Below are positions 54,895-64,000 of a stretch of 64,000 bases of DNA, in pieces. A model generated the notes under the pieces. The model was not told where the DNA came from, made no database searches, and was given only the letters and a program-made list of their open reading frames with translations. The DNA lies in NCBI GenBank assembly GCA_015143295.1, contig CM026551.1, positions 18,652,543 through 18,716,542 of the forward strand, in the 5' to 3' direction. Position 1 is the first letter of the stretch. Each line of letters opens with the position of its first letter. Both the position numbers and the translations under genes were made by a program. The stretch comes from Tetracentron sinense. Taxonomy: Eukaryota > Streptophyta > Magnoliopsida > Trochodendrales > Trochodendraceae.

Positions 54895-55576
54895 TGGAAC
54901 TGGAGGGGTTGCTCCACTGCAACTGCCTCCGTTTGATCATGGGACCTGATATTTTTATCCAAATCTGGAAAGGAAACCCCACTCAGAGTAGGCTTGGGTG
55001 GGTGTACCTGGAGAAAGCACCTTGCAATGCTGTTGTCGTAAGTTTGTATCTTTCGGTTTAGAGATCCTCCATCTACGAGCTTTTGTTATGACTCTTTGGA
55101 CTGATCTTAATTTGGCAAGGTGAGATTTATGCCTTTTGGCTCTTTGACTTAGAAGTCCGAGTTTTGGCCTTCGCTTATCAACCTGACCAAGAGAAACAGG
55201 TTGTGTAGATCCGGGTAATAAGTATCCTGATTTCATGCTGTCGGGCTGGTCGGGTTGGATATTCATAGACTCCACCCTAACTGAATCCTAATACCTTTTT
55301 TCAAGTTGTTACTTTTGAAGTTCTTGTCTTGGGATTTGTTTGGATATGGCTGATTCTGAAGAAATCTCTTTGCGTGATATTCTATCCAAGGTATCAGCTG
55401 CGTCAGAGGTCTGGGGCAGGACTCTGAATGGTTGATTTGTCAGCAAAACTAGTACAGCTGGAGGTACGGATCTGATGCCAACGAATCTTTGGGCCTTCCG
55501 TACTCGTCGTCTTCCTTGCGATAGCTGAGGAAGAGCCTTCCGGCCTGCCAACGTCAGAGATCTGCCCTGATGCTTG

Positions 55577-56269
55577 CTATTTGAGGTTAATATTACTTGC
55601 CTTGGACGGCCCCGTGTAATCCGCTTGCAGCCAAGGTCCGTACGTATCTGAATTGATGGACCTAGAGGATTTCCTGCTCATCCCTAGAATGGGACAGTTC
55701 TTCTCGTCATGGCCGATTATACCACAATGGTAGCAATACACCGGTAGTCTTTCGTAACGAATCTCAATGACCGCTGGTTCTTTTTTAGGACGCAATAGCT
55801 TGATCTAGTACTGGAGAGGGCGGCCAATATCCATCCGAACTCGCACCCAAAGGTACTTTCCCCGTGAATGGGTGCCCTGCGGTAGATCCACCTCCAACAC
55901 CTCTCCTATCTCCTTTCCTATCACTTCCCCGATTCTCTGCGTAAACATGGTAGTCGGAAGTTCATGTAGCTGGGCCCAAAAGGGGGTAGAGGGAAATTGC
56001 ACCTCCTTGGTGGTGGAGTCGGCCTCCCATCTGGTAAGTTGGAGGAGATGGCCGTTGAAGGTGCAAGGTTCGTGACGAAGAACTTTTTGAAGGTCTCTAT
56101 CATCTTCGAACTTGAACAGGAAGACATCATCATTTAAACCAATCACCTGGACCCCTTTGGATAATTGCCAACTGGTAATCATGGTGGCATTTGCAGCGTT
56201 CCAGTTGAGAGATCTCTCAATCACAAAACGCCCCAACAATCCTTTGTCACAATCGAGGTTAGCTTCCAT
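55577..56269 (-). pseudogene. LINE ORF1: DUF4283 domain and CCHC knuckle
   Basis: DUF4283-type region from the Met at 56269 (GRFVIERSLNWNAANATMI, VFLFKFEDDRDLQKVL), then after one in-frame TAG (55805-55807) a CCHC zinc knuckle CYHCGIIGHDEKNC. ORF1 of plant LINEs binds the RNA. Downstream, 54955-55551 is a low-complexity basic tail with no recognisable domain. Confidence 0.82.
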
Positions 56270-57032
56270 CCTTAGCTCCTCATCCAGGGCGATCAGTTTG
56301 TTATTTCTGAAAGTGAGAGTTGTATGAGGTGGTCGGAAAGATCTGCCATGGAGGGAATAAGTGGAGGAGAGAGAAAATTGCGGGAGTTAACCGGTGGGGA
56401 AGATGGATGAAGGTGAGCCTGCTGAAGATCAGGATAGGGAAACAGAATAATCTGAGGTAGGGGGATTGGTGAGGAAGGAGGTCAACTGAAACTGAGATTG
56501 CACAGTATAGGGTAACTGAATAATGATCTGAGGAATATGAGCTGCAACAGACTGAGGAGATCTTCACGAGGATGAGAATTAAAAATTTTGGTACCTGGTC
56601 AAGTTTTTACAATCTGCCTCCTTGACTCATTCAATCTGTGGCTTGGGAAATTCAGTGATGCACAAAATATATTTTCTATTTATTATTATTATTATTATTA
56701 TTTTCAGAGAAGAATCTCAACTGACATGACCATCAATGATAAAAACGTTGCTATAGAAAAATAAGTTGAAGGAAAAAGGACCTGAACACAAAGGCACTCA
56801 TTTCTTTCTGAACACTGGAAAATAATACCTTTTTTGGTTCCTCAAGAATCTTGTTTTCACTGTCATTCTAAGACAAATCTTGGATGAATGGTGGCTTTTC
56901 CTGTACTGATGAGTGGCTGACTGCTGTGTGACAGCAAAAATCAGGTGGTGGAAAATTGTATACCTTTTCACCTAACACTTGATGGTTTCCTCTGCCCATC
57001 ATTTGGCACTTAAAAGCTTAGTACCATAATAT

Positions 57033-57052
57033 TATATATATATATATATATA
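57033..57052. repeat. AT microsatellite
   Basis: Short AT run inside the costars intron. Confidence 0.8.
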
Positions 57053-58008
57053 ATTTGCAGCTATGAAAATCATTGGAATTGGTGAAGAATGCTCAATAAT
57101 CAGTGTGTAATAAGGGTCCTAGGCGGTGGATATCGTGTCTGAGATAACTATGAATCACTTTCAGCATTGCAGAATGCATAGAGTTGCTAATGTTATTGGC
57201 ATAGCCATGAATATGATGGAAGCCAAGTAGGAAGGTATCTAAGAGATGGAGACTTAATCCATCACTTCCTGTAAGCTTGACAGAAATAAGGACCTTGCTT
57301 GGTTAACCTAAGAAACAACTGGCTGCATATGGACTGAAGAGAGAAGCGTTCAGAGTTTAGGAAATTAATAGTGGAAGTCGTGTCGATATCTATGAGCTGA
57401 CAAAGAGGATAGCCAAAGGGGTCCAGAAATTTTAAACAAATTGAAAATATATTAGAACCTTGTGCTCTACTTGCCTCCATATGAAGGTAACTAGTTGGCA
57501 GATTTCTCTAGGTACAAGCTAAAATTTGAAGCATAGAAAAACGAGATTTATGCACCTTCTTTTATTTCTCTCCCTTGGTTTATCAATTTCGTAAATCATA
57601 GACTTGTGTATTAAGCAGTAAACAGCTCACAACCTCTCAAAAAATTGCAAGTTTTTTATGAACCCAACAGGCCAACACAGCAGGTCTTGGGCTAATTAGC
57701 TGATGGTGATTCTACTGTGCTATATCCTTTCTCCTAAAAAATAATGGTGTTATAAATGACTAGATAATGTAGATGATTTGTAATCCGCTCTTTCCACTGT
57801 TAGAGGTTATCAAAGTCACATGCATTATAATTGCAATTTGTAAGACAGATTCTATCATTATATCTGAGTTAGGGTACCTCAAAGCCTTCCTATTACATTT
57901 TCAACTTTTTTTAAGTTACTAAAAACATGAGCTCTCTTCAGTAAACTCTGTGTTTGGGTAATTTCAAGCTGCTTACCTACATATTTGATTTTATTTTATG
58001 TCTTGAAG

Positions 58009-58200
58009 GTTACATTTGGCATGCTATTCAATGACGATAAATGCGCAAACATATTCGAATCACTGGTTGGGACACTCAGAGCAGCGAAGAAACGCAAATT
58101 TGTAGAATATGATGGTAGGCTACTGCTAAGAGGAGTCTATGATATGGAAATTATGCTCAAACCTGCAACACCAGCAGCAGCGACTACCACAGTTGCATAA
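58009..58200 (+). CDS. Costars/ABRACL-family protein, exon 2
   Basis: 63 codons, phase 0, from VTFGMLFNDDKCANIFESL to the TAA at 58198-58200. It carries the family core: FGxLFNDDxCANIFE, GTLRAAKKRK, YDGRLLLRGVYD and IMLKP, then an Ala/Thr tail typical of plant members. The acceptor AG (58007-58008) follows a pyrimidine-moderate tract. With exon 1 this is a full-length, uninterrupted protein, so the gene is probably functional in spite of the intron load. Confidence 0.9.
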   Translation, partial: VTFGMLFNDDKCANIFESLVGTLRAAKKRKFVEYDGRLLLRGVYDMEIMLKPATPAAATTTVA

Positions 58201-58806
58201 AATTAAAGTGAATTGTGCTTGTACCTTCTCTTTGGGTAGATATGGAAAAATCTTTTTTCAGGGCCACTTTAGTTATTGATTTATATATTGTGTTATTAAC
58301 TACTTTTTGGTAGTTAAGAAAGCAGTTGAGGCATACAACCACCTGTTTTATGGCAAGATCTCAGTTGGTTTCAATCTCGAGTATGCCCTCTAAAGAAAAT
58401 GGCATCTCTTTTTTCCTCTGTTCATCATCTTCTACCCCTTTTTAAAAGTGCTTCTCTTTGTTAATTTTATGATGATGCGATAACAAACAAACAACTCCAG
58501 TCGACCGATAAAAGGGATTCATCAACGGAGTTGGACATCTCTTAAACTATGTGCCACAGCAATAGTTATCGATAAGTTAGGATTGCATTAGATGGGTATG
58601 GGTCAATGCAAGTGGTAGGTCGATATTATTATTACGTAGGGGAATGATTTCCTCGAACTATCTCAAAGCAGGTGAATTGGGAATCAGATAATTATTGACA
58701 AATTTTGCAAGCCATACTCAGCGTTCCCATACTCACACCCCCTATCTGGGAAAAAAAATAAAAGAGACCATGTGTGGGACCCACAAGTGAGCTGACAAAA
58801 TAAGAA
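58201..58806 (+). other. Costars 3' UTR and downstream spacer
   Basis: AT-rich 3' sequence with no further ORF. I see no clear AATAAA and do not assign a poly(A) site. Confidence 0.4.
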
Positions 58807-60547
58807 GGGGGAAATACATTTACACCCCTGAGGTTTGATGAAAATATACATGACCCCTCAGTTTTTAAAAAATGCATAAGGTACCCTTACTTTTTAAAAT
58901 AATGGTACTTACACCCCTCCATTAGTTGACTGTTAGTCGACTCTCAGACTCACAGTAATGCTGATGTAGGATGATATCACGTGACTAAATATATAAACTT
59001 CCAAAACTGCACCTTTAATTTTCATAAAACACTATTCTTACTCCAAAACACTATTTATTTATTATTTAAAAATCTGGTTATCACCCGTTGAAGTGGCCAC
59101 ATGTCCTTTTTGACACCTCTTAACAGTGGTTAAGTTCATCCACCCATCCTTGTTTTTATTGAAATAATAAATCCTTTTGAAAATAAAAAATAAAAAAGTT
59201 TTTTTTTAATATTAAAAACAGATTTTTAATATCACCCCTTGAGGTCTCCACGTGTCCCTTTTGACACCCCTTAACCGTGGTTAAGATTCACCCACCAATT
59301 CTTGGTTTTTTTTTTTGAATGTTAATTCTTTTTTGAAAATTTTTTAAAAAAAATTGTTTTTTAATATTAAAAACAGTTTTTTTATACCTTCCCTTGAGGT
59401 CGCCGCGTGTCCCTTTTGACACCCTTAACCGTGTTTAAGATTCACCCACCCATACTTGGTTTTTATTTTTTAAATATTTCATTTTTGAAAATTAAAAAAA
59501 TATATAGTTTTTTTAATATTAAAAAAAGTTTTTTAATATCACCCCTTGAGGTCGTCACGTGTCCCTTTTGACACCCCTTAACCGTGGTTAAGATTCACCC
59601 ACCCATCCTTGTTTTTTTTCTTAAATATTAAATATTTTTTGAAAATTAAAAAAAAAATTAGAGTTTTTTTAATATTAAAAAAAGTTTTTTAATATCACCC
59701 CTTGAGGTCACCACGCTCCCTTTTGACACTCCTTAACCGTGGTTAAGATTCACCCACGGGTTTTTTTTAAGATCTTAATTCTTTTTTGAAAATTTTTAAT
59801 AGAGTTTTTTAATATTAAAAACAGTTTTTTAATATTAAAAACAGTTTTTTAATATCACCACTTGTGGTCGCCACATGTCCCTTTGACACCCCTTAACTGT
59901 GGTTAAGATTCACCCTAAATTTAAACAGGAGCTTTGGTCCTATACCTAATTATGATAGGGGTAATTTGGAAATTATAATTATAAAAACCAAGGATGGGTG
60001 GGTGAATCTTAACCACGGTTAAGGGGTATCAAAAGGGACACGAGGTGACCTCAAGGGGTGATATTAAAAAACTTTTTTTAATATTAAAAAAACTAATTTT
60101 TTTTTTAATTTTCAAAAAACCTCAAGGAGTGATGTTCAAAATCTGTTTTTAATATTAAAAAAACTAATTTTTTTTTAAAAATTTCAAAAAGAGTTAATAT
60201 TTTTTAAAAAAAAAGGATGGGTGGGTGAATCTTAACCACAATTAAGAGGTGTCAAAAGGGACACATGGCGACCTCAATGGATGATAACCAGATTCTTAAA
60301 TAATTAATAAATACAGTTTTAGAGTAGGAATAGTGTTTTCTGAACATTGAAGGGACAGTTTTGAAAGTTTATCACACAAGACATCATCATACATCAGCAT
60401 TTCTATAAGTAGACTAACGGTCAACTGATAGAAGAGGTGTAAGTGCCATTATTTTAAATAAAAGTACGGATAACTAATGTATTTTTTTGAAAATTGAGAG
60501 GTCTATGTGTATTTTCGTCAAACCTAGGGGGTGTAAATGTATTTTCC
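58807..60547. mobile_element. Foldback element with ~250 bp inverted arms
   Basis: The left arm (58807-59070) starts GGGGGAAATACATTTACACC and the right arm (60295-60547) ends GGGTGTAAATGTATTTTCCC. The arms pair along about 250 bp (shared AATGGTACTTACACC, GTTGACTGTTAGTC, TGCTGATGTA and AAAACACTATTC blocks). Long arms fit a Mutator-like or foldback element, but the flanks are A-rich and no target duplication is certain. The centre is filled by the MITE array at 59071-60294. Confidence 0.7.
59071..60294. repeat. Array of G-box MITE halves (family M2)
   Basis: Bounded by AATCTGGTTATCACC and GATAACCAGATT. Inside are six forward units (starting near 59084, 59236, 59390, 59541, 59698 and 59858; period 150-160 bp) and two full plus one partial reverse unit (near 59998, 60119, 60217). 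The unit core is GAGGTC(G/A)CCACGTGTCCC followed by TTTTGACACCCCTTAACCG. At least two units keep CACGTG; others have CATGTG-type changes or loss. Confidence 0.85.
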
Positions 60548-60894
60548 CAAAAAAAAAAAAAAACCAAAAGAACTTTGTTCTATTATCAATAAAAAGCAAA
60601 CGAGGGGAGAGTATGGAAGGTTTTTGAATTCTGAGAATATGGCTACCTTTCCTCGTTATAATGATTTGAGTGAACCTCCTGAGTTTGGCAAAAGCACCTT
60701 GGATTGTCTCTTGCGAAGCGGGTGTCGGGTTTCCACAAATTGTGCGACAGTTGGCAAAAAGATTTGATAACTCTTCCCCTTATTCTCATACACTTATGGC
60801 CACATGTATAGACAATCCAAGGCCGGGAGCGGAGTACTGAGTGGAACTGGGAAGCAACCAAACTCTTTCGTCCGGACTTTTAAACGTTCGAGCC
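60548..60894. other. Spacer, no gene seen
   Basis: Contains an inverted pair around 60650-60860 (CATACACTTATGG etc.) and two short opposing ORFs with no similarity I recognise. Confidence 0.35.
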
Positions 60895-61430
60895 TTATAG
60901 TTTGGAAGAGAATTCTCCAACTCCTACGTATCTTGTGAAGAAAGAAAAACCTAAGTAACTTACCTTATTTCTTGGAGGCGAAGTCTGCCATATCCTAAGA
61001 TTATAAATAAGCTTCTTCTTCTTCTATAAAGAAGTCTCACAAACCCTTTCTTCCATCGACTATCCTTGTGAAAATTCAAGAAAGCTCTCCACATTAGATA
61101 CATCGATCTAATGAACAGACGGAGTAGGGAAGGCTCGGAATTTTCAATCCAGCACTTTTTCTTTAACTTTTTTGTTCTGGTTTCATGATGAAGAACATCT
61201 CAAACACTATCTTTTCTAGCATTCACCTTCTCTGAAAGTGTTCGTCTCTCAGGATCAAAGAGATAAAGAAACAGTGCTGTACCATAGCATTTCTTCAAAC
61301 GGTGAAGATGGGAAGCACATCTAGAAACTTAAACTTCTTTGGGGTGGGGATATGCAAATTTCTTCCGAATGTTTTTTTTTTTTTTTGGTAAATCTACATC
61401 TTGTAGGTCAATTATTTTCAACCGAAAAAA
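60895..61430 (+). repeat. Hairpin cassette, copy 4
   Basis: Same layout, TATA box at 61002-61009. About 20 bases of the hairpin loop/3' arm are deleted relative to the other copies. Confidence 0.8.
61150..61279 (+). ncRNA. Hairpin cassette 4, decayed foldback
   Basis: The 5' arm has changed to CAGCACTTTTTCTTTA and the 3' arm lacks GATCATCCATCCATGAAA, so pairing is shorter than in copies 1-3. Probably not processed like them, if they are processed at all. Confidence 0.3.
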
Positions 61431-63987
61431 AAAAAAAAAAAACCGAACTCCTGTCCATAGTTAATCTTGACTCGTAAATTGTAATCCTCTCCGGTTGTAA
61501 CTGGACTCATGAGTGTCTGGTTAGGCTCCTGAGGTTGCCACGTGTCCCTTTTGACACTCCTTAATTGTGGTTAGAATTCACCCAATTATTATTGGTTTTG
61601 GTAAAAAAAATATTAAAAATATTTTAATGTTTTGTTTCTAACCAAGGTTAAAAAATTAATATTTTATTTACTAAAAACCAAAGATCAGGTGGGTGAACCC
61701 TAGGGGTGGGTGAATCTTAACCACGGTGAAAGGTTGACAAATTTTGGGTTCCTGCTTTGAAACAATGGTCGAAAACCTAAGTACTGTAGGCGTGAGTGAG
61801 TGAATCTTAACCATAATTAGTAGGTGTTAAAAAGGAATGCATGGACCAATGAGATTGCATAGTTAACTTCTTTAACTAAAATGCCCCTAAGTTTCTATAC
61901 TCAAATACTCTCAATTTTTTTCTGTCCAAAAAGGCTCCAAAGTTTTTTTGTTCTCAAAAAGCCCCTAAGTTAGATTTCTATACCCCTCTCTCTCTCTCTC
62001 AATGCTACCTTTACACTTAAATATTCTCTCACACACGTGCATTACGTAGGTTTCACTAGGATAGTTCTTCTCACTCACTCTCCCCCTTCTCTCTCCCTCT
62101 CGTGTGCATCACACGTCTAGCCTACTAGTATATATATAGCATGTAAGCAAATTAAGACTATAATATTAATGAATTCTAAATAATAAACCTTCTCTTTTTT
62201 TCTTGTGAATGTTTCAATGTTTCTTCTATTTTATTATTGATTTTTTTTTATTAAACTATTCTTATAACTTATAAATATTTATTTTTAAAAGGCATACAAA
62301 TATTGTCTTGAAAGAACCCTCTTGAATTTTAAGTTTCTTTTTATGAGTAGTTTGCAAACCCAAAATACAAATTCGTTAAACTCAAAGAAAAATTGTCAAA
62401 CCAAAAAAAAATAAAATTGCTGACACCCTTAAGAAGAATTGTATAATAAGAGTTGTTGGGTACAAATACGAGATTCGCTCAGTTTTAGGAGTGGCAATCA
62501 GGTCGAGTTCGGGCTTCAAATCCTTTGTAAATGTGTTGGGCTCTAGGGCTTATTCAAAAATCACCAAAATTCAATCCCAAACCCTGCCCACCCCTACACA
62601 TTTTCGCAAATTGTACCGCAAACTAGTTCACAGTTCAGTATAATAGGGGGCAAATCTAGTAACCCTGAGTTAGTTTTTTAAAACTCGATCAACTCACAAC
62701 TCGAGCCCTTCTCAACTCAACTTGAAAATTCGGCAAAAAAATGAGACTCAGAACTTAAAACTCAAATAATATAATATAAATATACATTGTAGTATATATA
62801 GATAGTGAGGGCTAGTTTGGGCCTATCTTTAGAAGGTGTTGTTCAAGCCTGGCCCTCATGTCAATGGGCCAAATATATATATATACATTTTAGTATATAT
62901 CGATAATGAGGGCCAATTTGGGCTTGGCTTTAGGAGGTATTGTCCAAGACCGAACCTCATGTCAACAGACCTAATATTTAGGCCCACTTGGGTTTGGGGC
63001 TTTATGGATGGAATTGCAAGTTTTTGAGGGCCAGATAATAGGCCCTCTAGATGTCTCTCAATTATCATATCAAAGGTGGATGCTGCTGGAGTCTCACTCT
63101 ATTTAGCCTTTATTAATAATTATAGTCTATATTAAAAATTGTCAAATTATCTTTAGCTTTGTTATTCAACGAAACTCCAACAAAGAAGGGCGACTATAGA
63201 TACCCTATAGTTCTGCAGGATGGCTCAAATGGACCTTCATGTCTACAAACCTGCTAAATGTATACCTTACATTACAATGCAAGCTCGAGCTAAGTCAAAC
63301 TCGGCTCGAGCTCTAATCAGTTCAAGCTCAAGCCAAGCTCAAGCCAAGCTCAAGCTTAGTAATCTATGTTCGAGCCGAGCTTCAAACCTAGCTATTTGAG
63401 GTTGATTCGAGCTCGAGCTGAGCCTAGTATGCATACTTTTAATCCGAGTCGAGCAAGGCCAAGCTCGGCTCAACTCGGTTTGAATACACCCCCCCCCCCC
63501 TAATGCCATGTGTCATTCTATTAAGAGAGTTTTTCTTTTTCTTGAGCAATTAATCTAGGGCATTGCTCGTCTATGGCTGAGACAATTCTGGTCAGCACGA
63601 GATTCCCAGCCACCGCGAATTCTAAGCTGTTTTTTTTCAAGGAAAATAATCACTTCCTCGGTCGATGACGCGAGGAGGGGCGTCTCGGCTCCCATTTTCT
63701 TGCCACATGTCCCCTTTTAACAACATTTAACTAGGGTTAAGATTCATCCATCCCTAAGGTTCACTCCTTAGTAATCAAAACCTCCTAACCTCCTACTCGC
63801 TCTCAAACCTCGCTCTCACCTCAAGAGCTCGATATCAACTTTTGTAAACCTTGTTTATCCCAACTTTTCATGTTAAGTGAGGGTATATTTTGTCTTTTTT
63901 TTTTTTTTTGTAGGGTAGAAGATTCATGTTCGATTTGTTAATTATTGGTGATCTTGTAATTGAATTTAGAATGATACATTTAGGGTC
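61431..63987 (+). repeat. Long composite repeat, copy E
   Basis: Counterpart of 2654-5337. It includes a G-box MITE whose right arm is truncated (61525-61740), a short TC run (61986-62000), an AT run near 62873 and a C-run (63487-63497). The 5338-type MITE begins at 63988 and is cut by the window edge. Confidence 0.75.
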
Positions 63988-64000
63988 CGTTTGGTTCGGA

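Larger units (their letters stand above)
50683..56570 (-). mobile_element. LINE (L1-type, RNase H-bearing), decayed, in the costars intron
   Basis: Minus-strand non-LTR retrotransposon. The order is DUF4283 and CCHC knuckle (ORF1), endonuclease, RT, zinc-binding region and RNase H (ORF2), then an A-rich 3' end (50683-50703, A8GA8 on the minus strand). ORF2 pieces lie in all three frames with many stops, so it is inactive. The right boundary is approximate and I could not settle a target duplication. It is antisense to the host gene, the usual tolerated orientation. Confidence 0.88.
47729..58008 (+). other. Costars intron 1 (10.3 kb, transposon-filled)
   Basis: GTATCT donor at 47729 and TCTTGAAG acceptor ending at 58008, phase 0. 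It contains a 159-bp tandem duplication, two palindromic MITEs and a 5.9-kb decayed LINE in reverse orientation. 47729-48850 and 56570-58008 look like ordinary intron sequence with no features I can name. Confidence 0.85.

Noticed and set aside
50660..56600. LINE target-site duplication (ATTTTGG on both sides)
   Set aside because: Seven AT-rich bases with uncertain ends, too weak to claim.
57262..57480. 72-codon minus-strand ORF in the costars intron, right of the LINE
   Set aside because: No motif recognised; could be a remnant of another retroelement, but not enough evidence.
2654..64000. The terminal 2.6-kb direct repeats as LTRs of one giant element
   Set aside because: They contain unrelated MITEs, no LTR termini, primer site or polypurine tract, and partial copies exist between them.

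Overview
This is nuclear DNA of a flowering plant: AT-rich, with intron-bearing genes, plant-type LTR retrotransposons, LINEs and miniature inverted-repeat elements (MITEs). I cannot name the species. Host genes are sparse. There is one partial gene at the left edge (68-479, minus, RelA/SpoT-homologue-like first exon) and one complete two-exon gene (exons 47645-47728 and 58009-58200, plus, costars/ABRACL family) whose 10.3 kb intron holds a decayed LINE. Almost everything else is transposon-derived.

Layout. 1-560: RSH-like exon and its promoter. 600-5720: duplicated promoter-side repeat, palindromic MITEs and copy A of a long composite repeat. 6379-9275: solo LTR related to the large element further right. 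9930-15390: MITEs, two copies of a cassette with a long miRNA-like hairpin, hAT-like MITEs and a short tandem array. 15390-17080: an unrelated solo LTR with perfect target duplications. 18193-38710: nested LTR elements. The outer one is a short gag-protease-only element with a tRNA-iMet primer site; its left LTR is split by an inner 17.8 kb Tat/Ogre-like Ty3/gypsy element (18540-36353, minus strand). 38711-43590: further composite-repeat material and hairpin-bearing tandem units. 43597-47452: a TIR DNA transposon that carries a fragment of SEC62 and was itself hit by a TRIM-like copia-type element (44171-46029). 47645-58200: costars gene. 58807-60547: foldback element filled with an array of MITE halves. 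60895-64000: fourth hairpin cassette and copy E of the composite repeat.

The inner Tat/Ogre-like element reads, in its own direction: 5' LTR, primer-binding site, extra ORF1 (DUF7745-like domain plus coiled coil), gag-protease, a non-coding gap, RT-RNase H-archaeal-type RNase H-integrase, a 3' region with about 25 copies of a 37-bp repeat, polypurine tract, 3' LTR. Its LTRs are almost identical by eye, yet pol has three in-frame stops and the integrase has lost a catalytic Asp, so this copy probably moved with proteins supplied by relatives.

The most noteworthy signals are the SEC62 fragment inside a TIR transposon, the four-copy TATA-plus-hairpin cassette, the fresh but already defective Tat/Ogre-like element with its DUF7745 ORF1, the gag-protease-only element with heat-shock-element-like sites beside its TATA box, and the foldback array that multiplies G-box/ABRE-like motifs. 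Alignments and family calls are by eye and from memory; no database search was run.
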